From Caulobacter vibrioides (lineage in GTDB: Bacteria > Pseudomonadota > Alphaproteobacteria > Caulobacterales > Caulobacteraceae), in contig NZ_PJRR01000013.1 in assembly GCF_002858865.1 (NCBI RefSeq), positions 62,001-126,000 on the forward strand: a stretch of 64,000 nt of DNA, read 5' to 3'. The notes below the pieces were generated by a model that worked only from the letters and a program-made list of their open reading frames with translations, did not search any database and was not told the origin of the DNA. This document shows positions 30,247 to 38,773 of the stretch, one piece after another. Position 1 is the first letter of the stretch; each line of letters opens with the position of its first letter. The position numbers and the translations under genes were made by a program.

Positions 30247-30975
30247 ATGGCCCGCCCGCGCGACCGACAGAAGCTGGACGCCGTCAAGGTGGTCGAGACA
30301 CTCGACAACCTGCACGCCCGCGTCTCAGAACGCTTTCCGGCCTCGGGTCTGGCGATGGTCTGCGCGCGCCTCGCCGACACCGGCCGCCAGACCGCCGCGC
30401 GCGCCCGAAGGATCGGACGGCCCTATCTGCTCCTCCGCGCCCTGGTGGTGCTGATCATCGTCGGCGGCGTCGCGCTGGAGTTCGCCCTGGCCCGGCGCCT
30501 CGACTGGAGCGCGGCCTTGCGCGCCCGGGAGGGCTTCGACCTCGCCCAGGGCCTGGAGGCGGCCATCAATCTGGCTCTGCTTTCGGGGGCGGCGGCCTGG
30601 TTCCTCAGCTCGCTGGAACGCCGCTGGAAGCAGCAGCGCGTGCAGGTGGCCCTGCACGAACTGCGCTCGTTCTGCCACGTCATCGACATGCATCAACTGA
30701 CCAAGGACCCGTCGGTGATCCTGGGTCCCCGCACCCGCCATTCGCCGCCCCGCGAGATGAGCAATTTCCAGCTGTCGCGCTATCTGGACTACTGCGCCGA
30801 GATGCTGGCCCTGACGGCCAAGTTGGCGGCGCTCTACGCCGGCGAGACCGACGACCCGGTGATCATCGCCGCCGTCAACGACATTGAAACCCTGGCCTCG
30901 GACCTGGGTCGCAAGATCTGGCAGAAGATCATGATCCTGGGCCAGTTGAACGAGGCCGCCGCCGCACAGGCCTAA
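30247..30975 (+). CDS. conserved membrane protein of unknown function
   Basis: 242 residues that I do not recognise. A basic cytoplasmic N-terminus (about 1-58) precedes two predicted membrane helices (about 61-80 LLLRALVVLIIVGGVALEFA, and about 103-123). The remaining 115 residues form a soluble helical region with HELRSFCHVIDMHQLTKDPSV and conserved-looking LSRYLDYCAEML. These last features recall DUF-type proteins found widely in alphaproteobacteria. It lies divergent from the thioesterase and 85 bp before the DNA ligase. Confidence 0.7.
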   Translation: MARPRDRQKLDAVKVVETLDNLHARVSERFPASGLAMVCARLADTGRQTAARARRIGRPYLLLRALVVLIIVGGVALEFALARRLDWSAALRAREGFDLAQGLEAAINLALLSGAAAWFLSSLERRWKQQRVQVALHELRSFCHVIDMHQLTKDPSVILGPRTRHSPPREMSNFQLSRYLDYCAEMLALTAKLAALYAGETDDPVIIAAVNDIETLASDLGRKIWQKIMILGQLNEAAAAQA

Positions 30976-31060
30976 TCGCGCGGAGGATGACCCTTGATCC
31001 CGGTCGATTTGGCCGGTCTGATCGTCCGGTCACGATCGCAAGGGCCTTGCTTCGCGTTCC

Positions 31061-32686
31061 ATGTCCATGCGCGCCTTCGCCCACCTGCTCGATCGACTGT
31101 CCCTGACCAGTTCGCGCAACGCCAAGCTGGTCTTGATCCAGGATCATTTGCGCCAAACGCCCGATCCCGATCGGGGCTATGCGCTGGCGGCCCTGACAGG
31201 CGCGCTGTCGTTCAACGCCGCCAAGCCGGCCTTTATCCGCAAGGCCATTGAGGCGCGGATGGACCCCCAGCTGTTCGCCTGGTCGTACGACTTCGTCGGC
31301 GACCTGGCCGAGACGGTCTCGCTGGTCTGGCCCGCCCCCTCCTCCAGGAAATGGCCGGGCGCCAACCGCCCACCGGAACTGTCCGAGGTCATCGACGCCC
31401 TGCATTCGGCCTCGCGCCCCGAGGTGCAGCGGCTGATCGAGGGCTGGCTGGACGCCCTGGATCCCGACGGTCGCTGGGCGTTGCTGAAGCTGATGACCGG
31501 CGGACTGCGGGTCGGCGTCTCCTCGCGCCTGGCCAAGCAGGCCTGCGCCAACCTCGGCGGCGTCGACATCGGCGAGATCGAGGAGATCTGGCATGCGCTG
31601 GAGCCGCCCTATGGCGACCTCTTCGCCTGGCTGGAGGGGCGCTCCGAACGCCCGTCGCCCGACGCGCCGGGTCGCTTTCGGCCCGTGATGCTGGCCCAGC
31701 CGCTCGACGAGGAGGTCGATTTCCAGAAGCTGGACCCGGCCGACTACCTCGCCGAATGGAAGTGGGACGGCATCCGCGTGCAGGCAGTTTCCGAACGCGG
31801 CGAGCGGCGGCTCTACACCCGCACCGGCGACGACATCTCGGCCAGCTTTCCCGATGTGGTGGAGGCGCTCGACTTCGAGGGCGCAATCGACGGCGAACTG
31901 CTGGTGCTCCGCGACGGCGCCCTGGCCTCGTTCGGCGATCTCCAGCAACGCCTGAACCGCAAGACGGTCGACGCCAAACTGCTAGCCGCGTTCCCGGCCG
32001 GGATCCGGGCCTATGATCTGCTGATGGACGGCGAGACCGACCTGCGGGCCCTGCCGTTCGAGACGCGCCGCGCCCGGCTGGAAGCGTTCGTCGCCAGCCT
32101 CAAGACCTCGCGCATCGACCTCTCGCCCCTGCAGCCCTTTGCGACCTGGAAGGCGCTCGCCGCGCTTCGACTTGAACCGCCGGAGGGTGACGCGCGCCTG
32201 TCCGAAGGTCTGATGCTGAAGCGCCGCGACAGCGTCTACGAACCCGGCCGCCCCAAGGGCCCCTGGTTCAAGTGGAAACGCGATCCGCGCCTGATCGACG
32301 CGGTGCTGATGTACGCCCAGCGCGGTCACGGCAAGCGATCGAGCTTCTATTCCGACTACACCTTCGGCGTCTGGCGCGAGGATGAGGACGGCCGGCGCGC
32401 CCTCACCCCCGTCGGCAAGGCCTATTTCGGCTTCACCGACGAGGAGCTGAAGCGGATCGACAAGTTCGTCCGCGACCACACGGTCGAGCGCTTCGGCCCC
32501 GTGCGATCGGTACGCGCCGACCTGGAGGTCGGTCTGGTCTTCGAGGTCGCCTTCGAAGGCCTGCAGCGGTCCAGCCGCCACAAGTCCGGCGTCGCCATGC
32601 GGTTTCCCCGCATCAACCGCATCCGCTGGGACAAGCCCGCGCGCGAGGCCGATGACCTGGCGACATTGGAAGCGATGCTGGCCTGA
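31061..32686 (+). CDS. ATP-dependent DNA ligase (cisplatin-damage-response family)
   Basis: 541 residues with the N-terminal helical domain, the adenylation motif EWKWDGIR (Lys at about 234) and the OB-fold domain ending near RFPRINRIRWDKPAREAD. It matches the bacterial family TIGR04120, implicated in DNA damage response rather than replication. In many genomes this ligase sits beside an exonuclease and a DEXH helicase; neither is present here. Either ATG 31061 or 31067 may start it. Its stop codon abuts that of the convergent aminotransferase, sharing TGATCA. Confidence 0.92.
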   Translation: MSMRAFAHLLDRLSLTSSRNAKLVLIQDHLRQTPDPDRGYALAALTGALSFNAAKPAFIRKAIEARMDPQLFAWSYDFVGDLAETVSLVWPAPSSRKWPGANRPPELSEVIDALHSASRPEVQRLIEGWLDALDPDGRWALLKLMTGGLRVGVSSRLAKQACANLGGVDIGEIEEIWHALEPPYGDLFAWLEGRSERPSPDAPGRFRPVMLAQPLDEEVDFQKLDPADYLAEWKWDGIRVQAVSERGERRLYTRTGDDISASFPDVVEALDFEGAIDGELLVLRDGALASFGDLQQRLNRKTVDAKLLAAFPAGIRAYDLLMDGETDLRALPFETRRARLEAFVASLKTSRIDLSPLQPFATWKALAALRLEPPEGDARLSEGLMLKRRDSVYEPGRPKGPWFKWKRDPRLIDAVLMYAQRGHGKRSSFYSDYTFGVWREDEDGRRALTPVGKAYFGFTDEELKRIDKFVRDHTVERFGPVRSVRADLEVGLVFEVAFEGLQRSSRHKSGVAMRFPRINRIRWDKPAREADDLATLEAMLA

Positions 32687-33847
32687 TCAGCCGCCGAAGC
32701 TGCGGATGGCGTCGATGATCTTCTGCTGGTCCTCAGCGCCCAGATACGGGTGCATCGGCAAGGCCAGAACCGTCTCGGCCTTGGCTTCGGTGACCGGCAG
32801 GCCGCCCGCGCCGCGCGGGAACTGGGCGTAGGGCGCCTGAACGTGCATGGGGACGGGATAATAGACCGCCGTCGGCACGCCTTGCGCCTTCAGGTGGGCG
32901 GCCAGGCCGTCGCGGTTTTCGTGCTCGATCACATACTGGGCCCAGACCGAGACGCCGCCGTCGATGACGGCCGGAGTCGACAGCACCGCGCCCTTCAGGC
33001 CCGCAGCGTAGCGGTCGGCCACGACCTGACGCAGCGCGATCTCCTCGGCGAAGATCGCCAGCTTCTCGATCAGGATCGCCGCCTGGATCGTGTCGAGGCG
33101 CGAATTCATGCCGATGCGGGTGTTCAGGTACTTGGGATCGTGATCGAAGGTCTTGCCGGCTAGGTCCGGGCCGACCGCCTTGCCGTGGACGCGGTAGCTG
33201 TCCATCAGGTCCCACAGCGTCGCGTCATTGGTCAGCACCGCGCCGCCGTCGCCGTAGCAGCCCAGCGGCTTGGCCGGGAAGAAGCTGGTGGTGGCCACAT
33301 CGGCCCAGTGCAGCGGGTGATGGCCGTTCAGCGTGCAGCCAAAGCCCTGGGCGCTGTCGGCGATCAGCTTCAGGCCCTCGCGATCGCAGATGGCCTTGAT
33401 CGCCGGATAGTCGGCGGGTTGGCCGAACAGGTCGACGGCGATCACCACCTTGGGCGTCAGCTGGCCTTCCGCCTTCACCCCGGCGATGGCGGCTTCCAAC
33501 TTGGCCGGGTCGAGATTGTAGGTGTCGGGCAGCACGTCGACAAACACCGGCGTCGCGTCGACCCATGGCACGACCTCGGGGGTCGCGGCGAAGGTGAAGG
33601 ACGGGCAGAACACCGCGTCGCCCTTGCCAACGCCCCAAGCCATCAGCGGCAGGGCGATGGCGTCGGTGCCGTTGGCGCAGGACAGGGCCAGCTTGGCCTG
33701 GCCGAACGCGGCCAGCTGGGCCTCGAACTCGCGCACCTGAGGCCCCATGACATAGGCGCCGCTGTCCAGCACCCTGGCGATGGCCGTGTCGATCTTGTCG
33801 CGGATCCGGCGCTGCTGCGCGCCGAGGTCGATGAAGGGCATGCTCAT
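32687..33847 (-). CDS. DegT/DnrJ/EryC1/StrS-family sugar aminotransferase
   Basis: 386 residues. The PLP lysine is about residue 193 in SFFPAKPLGCYGDGG, and the cofactor Asp is in LIADSAQGFG. These enzymes add an amino group to a keto nucleotide sugar for LPS, S-layer or capsule; the sequence resembles WbpE-type enzymes acting on UDP-3-keto sugars. Second ATG (MPFIDLGAQ) 6 bp in is a possible alternative start. Confidence 0.93.
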   Translation of the reverse strand: MSMPFIDLGAQQRRIRDKIDTAIARVLDSGAYVMGPQVREFEAQLAAFGQAKLALSCANGTDAIALPLMAWGVGKGDAVFCPSFTFAATPEVVPWVDATPVFVDVLPDTYNLDPAKLEAAIAGVKAEGQLTPKVVIAVDLFGQPADYPAIKAICDREGLKLIADSAQGFGCTLNGHHPLHWADVATTSFFPAKPLGCYGDGGAVLTNDATLWDLMDSYRVHGKAVGPDLAGKTFDHDPKYLNTRIGMNSRLDTIQAAILIEKLAIFAEEIALRQVVADRYAAGLKGAVLSTPAVIDGGVSVWAQYVIEHENRDGLAAHLKAQGVPTAVYYPVPMHVQAPYAQFPRGAGGLPVTEAKAETVLALPMHPYLGAEDQQKIIDAIRSFGG

Positions 33848-33984
33848 GGGCGGCGCTCTTAGTCAGGCTTCGTGACGATTTCGAGCCAATTGATGTAACC
33901 GACTGTTTCCCGGCCCAGGCAAGCGGAACCCTGATCGCGTCGTGTCGTTGACCTCGACGCGCGGGGGCGCCTATCGAGACACCC

Positions 33985-34977
33985 ATGACGACAAAGCCCA
34001 GCATCATCCCGGCGGACGCCGCGCTGCCCTCGCTCGCCAACGTGAAGGCCGACGAGACCATGCTCAGCCATTTCATCGACTGGCTGGGCAAGTTGGCCGT
34101 GAATCTGGTGGTCGCCGCCCTGATCCTGGCGGTCACCTTCTGGGCCGCCGGCTGGGCCGCGCGGTTCATGCGCCGGACCCTGACGCGTGTGCATCGCAAC
34201 AATCCAGACCCGACCCTGGAGAGTTTCGCCGCGTCCCTGGCCCGCTACGCCATCGTGGCCGTTGGCCTGGTCGCCGTGCTCCAGCAACTGGGCGTGCAGG
34301 CGACCTCGATCATCGCGGTCCTCGGCGCGGCGTCCCTGGCCATCGGCCTTGCGCTGCAAGGCGCGCTGTCGAACGTCGCCGCCGGCGTGATGATCCTGCT
34401 GTTCCGCCCCTACAAGGTCGGCGACTTCATCGAGACGGCGACCCGTCAGGGTACGGTCAAGTCGCTGGACCTGCTGTTCACCGAAATCGCCACCCCCGAC
34501 AACGTCAAGGTGATGATCCCCAACAGCAAGGTGTTCGGGGATGTGATCCTGAACTACTCGACCCACCGCAATCGCCGGGTGGACGTGCTGTTCAAGGTTC
34601 CCCTGAAGACGGATCTGGTGGCGGTGCTCAAGCGTCTGCGCGAGCGGGCCGAGAACGACGCGCGCATCCGCCAGGACCCCGCCCCGATGATCGAGGTCAC
34701 CGACCTGTCCGAGGCCTATGCCCAGGCGGCGATCCGGGTCTGGACGGCGGCGGCCGACTTTGCTCCGGTCAAGACCGACCTGATGCTGTCGGCTCATTTG
34801 CTGTCAGAGGACTCGGCCCGAACCGACCTGCCGCCACCACGCCCGTCCAAGGCGACGGATCCTTCGCCCGCCATGCCGGGCGAGGGCGAACACCATAACC
34901 TGCTGGCGCTGATCAAGCCCAGGCGGCCTCGGAAGGCGGCGGCGACGGCCAAGCCAACGGGCGTTGAGAAAAAATAG
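33985..34977 (+). CDS. MscS-family small-conductance mechanosensitive channel
   Basis: 330 residues. Three membrane helices (about 36-58, 86-103 and pore helix 107-131, AVLGAASLAIGLALQGALSN) are followed by the MscS beta domain (FRPYKVGDFIE, VMIPNSKVFGDVILNYS). It lets ions and small solutes escape during osmotic down-shift. A basic, Pro-rich tail of about 55 residues is extra and not conserved. Confidence 0.93.
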   Translation: MTTKPSIIPADAALPSLANVKADETMLSHFIDWLGKLAVNLVVAALILAVTFWAAGWAARFMRRTLTRVHRNNPDPTLESFAASLARYAIVAVGLVAVLQQLGVQATSIIAVLGAASLAIGLALQGALSNVAAGVMILLFRPYKVGDFIETATRQGTVKSLDLLFTEIATPDNVKVMIPNSKVFGDVILNYSTHRNRRVDVLFKVPLKTDLVAVLKRLRERAENDARIRQDPAPMIEVTDLSEAYAQAAIRVWTAAADFAPVKTDLMLSAHLLSEDSARTDLPPPRPSKATDPSPAMPGEGEHHNLLALIKPRRPRKAAATAKPTGVEKK

Positions 34978-34981
34978 GCTC

Positions 34982-35227
34982 TCAGGCGGTTCCCGCTGTG
35001 CCGCGCCGCGAGGTCCATTCCCGTGCGAACTTGTCGCTGAGGCCCGCGTCCTCGAACACCACGCGGCGCAGTTGGCCTAGGAATTCAGGGGTGTCGTGAA
35101 CGATCACGAACGGAAAGCCGTTGGCCGAGAGGAAGCCTTGCAGGAACCGGGAAAAGCGATCGGCTTCCTCCGGTCCGGTCAGGCGAACTTCGGTCTCGGC
35201 GGTCGCCGAACCTCTTGGGGGAACCAT
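34982..35227 (-). CDS. small hypothetical protein
   Basis: 81 residues from ATG 35227, with GAGGG upstream. It has a plausible soluble alpha/beta composition (EEADRFSRFLQGFLSANGFPFVIVHD). Not recognised. It ends 4 bp from the convergent mechanosensitive channel gene. The upstream 137 bp (35228-35364) hold nothing obvious apart from a possible shared promoter area. Confidence 0.55.
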   Translation of the reverse strand: MVPPRGSATAETEVRLTGPEEADRFSRFLQGFLSANGFPFVIVHDTPEFLGQLRRVVFEDAGLSDKFAREWTSRRGTAGTA

Positions 35228-35364
35228 GGGGGTGGCCCTCTGTGAACGGACCACCTCTAACCCGTCAGGCCGCATTTGCGAACTGACTTCGCCGTTGCGA
35301 AATACTCTTTGATCAGAAACTCGCCTCCCGAGCGAGCGCGAAGCCCGTCGGGAGGCTGAACGTC

Positions 35365-36018
35365 TTACAGGATCGACTGACCGGTCGAGGCCCAGTCCTT
35401 CAGGAACTGCTCGAGGCCCTTGTCGGTCAGCGGGTGCTTGTAGAGGTCGCTGAACACCGCCGGCGGGATGGTGACGACGTCGGCGCCGACGATCGCGGCC
35501 TCTTTGACGTGGGCGGCGTTGCGCACCGAGGCGGCCAGGATCTCGGTCTCGTAGCCATAGTTGTCATAGATCGCGCGGATGTCGCGGATCAGGTCCATGC
35601 CGTCGAACCCGTAGTCATCCAGGCGGCCGATGAACGGCGAGATGTAGGTCGCGCCGGCCTTGGCGGCCAGCAGGGCCTGGGTCGGCGAGAAGCACAGGGT
35701 GACGTTGGTCTTGATCTCTTCGTCAGCGAAGGCGGCGCAGGCGATCAGGCCATCGCGGGTCAGCGGGATCTTGACCACGACGTTCGGCGCGATCTTGGCC
35801 AGCTTCTGACCTTCGGCGATCATGGCGTCAGCCGTGGTGGCGGCCACCTCGGCGCTGATCGGGCCCGGGACGATGTCGCAGATCTCGGCGATCACCTCCA
35901 GCATCGGCCGGCCCGACTTGGCGATCAGGGTCGGGTTGGTGGTCACGCCGTCGATCAGGCCGGTCGAGGCCAGATCCGCGATGACCTTGGTGTCGGTGCT
36001 GTCGAGGAAGATCTGCAT
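35365..36018 (-). CDS. transaldolase / fructose-6-phosphate aldolase-like protein
   Basis: 217 residues, the short transaldolase type (subfamily 3B/FSA). The opening [13 protein letters not shown] and [13 protein letters not shown] are typical, and the Schiff-base Lys is about residue 83 in VVVKIPLT. It moves dihydroxyacetone units between sugar phosphates in the pentose phosphate pathway; a transaldolase role is more likely than aldolase, but sequence alone does not settle it. tkt is 6 kb away. Confidence 0.93.
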
Positions 36019-36090
36019 GGGTCTCTTGCGCTGTATTTTATGGGGAAGTTGGCGCCCGGTTTATCGCGGGCGCGCCGCTCGCGCCAGCGA

Positions 36091-36972
36091 TTAGCCGGCG
36101 AGGCCCGTGGAGACCAACCGGTCAGCGGTGCGCTCCACCGCCGGTCGCCACGCCTCGGGTGAGAAACCGAACACCGCGCGCAGCTTGGCGGTATCGAGCG
36201 GCGAGCGCGGCGGGCGCGGCGCGGGCTCGGCGAAGGCGGCCTGGGTCGTCGGCTCCAGCCGGGCCTTCGTCATCGGGTCGCGGTCAATGGCGGCCTTGGC
36301 GAAGTCGAACCGGCTGGTCTCGCCCGCATTGGCGAAATGGAACAGGCCGAAGGCCGGATCATCGGCGGGCGCAGCCGCCCAGCGCGGCGCGGTCGCGACC
36401 AGAAAGTCAGCCAAGGCCTCGCCATCGGTCGGCGTGCCGAACTGGTCGGCCACCACCTTCAGCGTCTCGCGCTCGCGGGCGAGCTTGAGCATGAAGCTCA
36501 CATAGTTGCGCCCGTATCGCGAGAAGACCCACGAGATCCGCAGCACCACGGTTCTGGGGTGAGCCAGAACCGCCTGCTCGCCGGCCAGCTTGGAGCGGCC
36601 ATAAACATTGATCGGCTCGGCGCGATCGGTCTCAACATAGGCGCGGTCGGTTCGGCCGTCGAACACCGCGTCGGTCGACAGGTGCGCGAACGGCAGCCCC
36701 CGTTCGGCGCAGGCTGCGGCCATGGCGGCGGGCGCGCGCGCATTGACGGCGAAGGCCGCCTCAGGCGCGGCCTCGGCCGGGTCCACCTGAGTAAATGCGG
36801 CGGCGTTGACGACAAGATCGCAGTCGGCGGCCAGGATCGTCGCGCGCAAGCGCTCGGGATCGGCAAGATCGCAGTCGGCGCGAGACAGGGCGATGATCTC
36901 CGACCGTCCCTGCGCCGCCGCCCGCAGGGCGGTGGCGACCTGGCCGGTTCGGCCAAACTGCAGGATCTTCAT
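36091..36972 (-). CDS. rfbD: dTDP-4-dehydrorhamnose reductase (RmlD-like)
   Basis: 293 residues. N-terminal Rossmann FGRTGQVATAL, the catalytic YGRSKLAGE (YxxxK), and SWVFSRYGRNYVSFML are characteristic. It reduces dTDP-4-keto-rhamnose to dTDP-L-rhamnose for surface polysaccharide. Its ATG overlaps the stop of the gmhB-like gene (ATGA). No rmlA, B or C is seen nearby, so another substrate in the same family is possible. Confidence 0.88.
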   Translation of the reverse strand: MKILQFGRTGQVATALRAAAQGRSEIIALSRADCDLADPERLRATILAADCDLVVNAAAFTQVDPAEAAPEAAFAVNARAPAAMAAACAERGLPFAHLSTDAVFDGRTDRAYVETDRAEPINVYGRSKLAGEQAVLAHPRTVVLRISWVFSRYGRNYVSFMLKLARERETLKVVADQFGTPTDGEALADFLVATAPRWAAAPADDPAFGLFHFANAGETSRFDFAKAAIDRDPMTKARLEPTTQAAFAEPAPRPPRSPLDTAKLRAVFGFSPEAWRPAVERTADRLVSTGLAG

Positions 36973-37514
36973 TTCAGCGCCGGAACGCGGTCACCCAGCA
37001 CCGCCCCGACAAAGGCGCGAAGACTTCCGCCTGCGAAGAGATAGCCCGGCATGCCCGCGCGCCGTCCGGCCTCGACGTCGATGTCCCGGTCGCCGATGAT
37101 CACGGCCTCATCAGGTCGCAGACCCCATTCGGCCAGCCCCCGCAAGATCATGCCGGGATTGGGCTTGCGGTCGGGGTGATCGGCCACGCGGTAGGCCTCA
37201 ACGGCCGCCGTTTCATGGAAGGGGCAGTGGTAGAAGGCGTCGATCCGCCCGCCCACCTGCGCCAGCTGCCCCTGCATCGCGGCATGAAAGCGCTCCAGCG
37301 CCGGCTCGTCGAAATAGCCCCGGCCGATCCCCGACTGGTTGGTGACCACCAGCACCTTCAGGCCCGCCCGCGTCATCGCCGCGACCGCGTCGCGTGCGCC
37401 CTCGATCCAGTCCAGCTTGGCAGGATCGTGAACATAGCCGTGATCGATATTGAGCACACCGTCGCGATCCAGGAACACGGCCTTCAGGGGCGGGGGAGCA
37501 GGCGGACTGGTCAT
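36969..37514 (-). CDS. HAD-family hydrolase, GmhB-like (histidinol/heptose bisphosphate phosphatase type)
   Basis: 181 residues from ATG 37514. HAD motifs FLDRDGVLN (nucleophile Asp16, acid Asp18), VVTNQSGIGRG and IIGDRDIDVEAGR are complete. True GmhB holds a structural zinc through C-x-H and C-x-C; here CPFH is present but the second pair is replaced by DHPDRKP, so zinc binding is doubtful. It may dephosphorylate D-glycero-D-manno-heptose bisphosphate for LPS core or a related sugar bisphosphate. Overlaps rfbD by four bases. Confidence 0.85.
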   Translation of the reverse strand: MTSPPAPPPLKAVFLDRDGVLNIDHGYVHDPAKLDWIEGARDAVAAMTRAGLKVLVVTNQSGIGRGYFDEPALERFHAAMQGQLAQVGGRIDAFYHCPFHETAAVEAYRVADHPDRKPNPGMILRGLAEWGLRPDEAVIIGDRDIDVEAGRRAGMPGYLFAGGSLRAFVGAVLGDRVPALK

Positions 37515-37600
37515 GGCCCGAGCACTAACCCGGCGGGCGCAGAATCGCCAAGCCGACGTCTTGGCCTCGTCACGCAACCTCGCCTAGAAGGGTCACGCCG

Positions 37601-38773
37601 ATGGAGCCTCCGATGACCAACGCTTTCGCCGACGCCGCCCGACTTCGCGACCGCCTGAAGACCTGGGCGGTCGAGGCGGCCTATCCGATCTGGTGGGAGG
37701 TCGGCGCTGATCGGGTGAAAGGCGGCTTCTTCGAGAAGATCGATCTGGACGGCCAGGCGGTGGATGGCCCCCGCCGCGGTCGCGTCCTGCCGCGACAGAT
37801 CTACGCCTATGCGATCGCCGGCGACCTGGGCTGGCGCGGGCCCTGGCGCGCGGCTGTCGAACACGGCCTGGCCTACTTCCTGTCCGCCTATCGTCGATCC
37901 GATGGCCAGTTCCGCACCCTTGTGGGCCCGAACGGCGAGAGCTTGGACGACACCGCCGACCTCTATGATCAGGCCTTCGCCCTGTTCGCCCTGGCGGCGG
38001 TCGCCAAGGCGCTGCCCGACCGCGCCGACGACGCGCGGACGCTGGCCCTTGTGGTGCGCGAGCGCCTGATCGCCGAACGCAAGCATCCCGTCGCGGGCTT
38101 CCACCAGACGAACCCGCCCTCAGCGCCTCTGCAGTCCAATCCGCATATGCACCTGTTCGAGGCCATGCTGGCCTGGAACGAGATCGACAAGGACCCGATC
38201 TGGCGCACCCTGGCCGACGAGATCGCCGAACTGGCGCTCTCCAGGTTCATTCACGCGCCCAGCGGCCAGATCCGTGAGTTCTTCGACCTCGACTGGAACC
38301 CTGCGCCAGGCGTCGCGGGCCGGATCTGCGAGCCGGGGCATCAGTTCGAATGGGGCTGGCTGCTGATGCGCTGGGGCCAGCTTGCCGGCCGCGCCGACGC
38401 TACGGCGGCGGCCTTGCGCATGATCGATGACGCCGAGACCCACGGCGTTGACCTATCGCGAGGCGTGGCGATCAACGCCCTGCTCGATGATTTCTCGACC
38501 CACGACGACGGCGCCCGACTGTGGCCCCAAACCGAGCGGATCAAGGCGGCCGTGCTGGCGGCGGAGATCACCGGCCAAGCGCGCTACTGGGACATGGCCG
38601 CCGCCGCCGCTGAGGGCCTGATGGCCTATCTGCGCACGGCGATCCCCGGCCTCTGGCGCGACAAGTACCAGCCCGACGAAACCTTTATCGAAGAGCCCGT
38701 CCCGGCCAGCTCGTTCTACCATATCGCCTTGGCGATCCTGGAGATGGACCGGGTGATCAACGCGGCTTCGTGA
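37601..38773 (+). CDS. AGE-family epimerase/isomerase (probable mannose-6-phosphate isomerase type)
   Basis: 390 residues of the (alpha/alpha)6 barrel N-acylglucosamine 2-epimerase family. Typical wording: PIWWEVGADRVKGGFFEKID, DLYDQAFALFALA, QSNPHMHLFEAMLAW, CEPGHQFEWGWLLMRW. Histidines in these last two are the usual catalytic ones. Next to manC it most likely interconverts fructose-6-P and mannose-6-P or a related sugar. Its 3' end overlaps the convergent manC by 17 bp. Confidence 0.88.
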   Translation: MEPPMTNAFADAARLRDRLKTWAVEAAYPIWWEVGADRVKGGFFEKIDLDGQAVDGPRRGRVLPRQIYAYAIAGDLGWRGPWRAAVEHGLAYFLSAYRRSDGQFRTLVGPNGESLDDTADLYDQAFALFALAAVAKALPDRADDARTLALVVRERLIAERKHPVAGFHQTNPPSAPLQSNPHMHLFEAMLAWNEIDKDPIWRTLADEIAELALSRFIHAPSGQIREFFDLDWNPAPGVAGRICEPGHQFEWGWLLMRWGQLAGRADATAAALRMIDDAETHGVDLSRGVAINALLDDFSTHDDGARLWPQTERIKAAVLAAEITGQARYWDMAAAAAEGLMAYLRTAIPGLWRDKYQPDETFIEEPVPASSFYHIALAILEMDRVINAAS

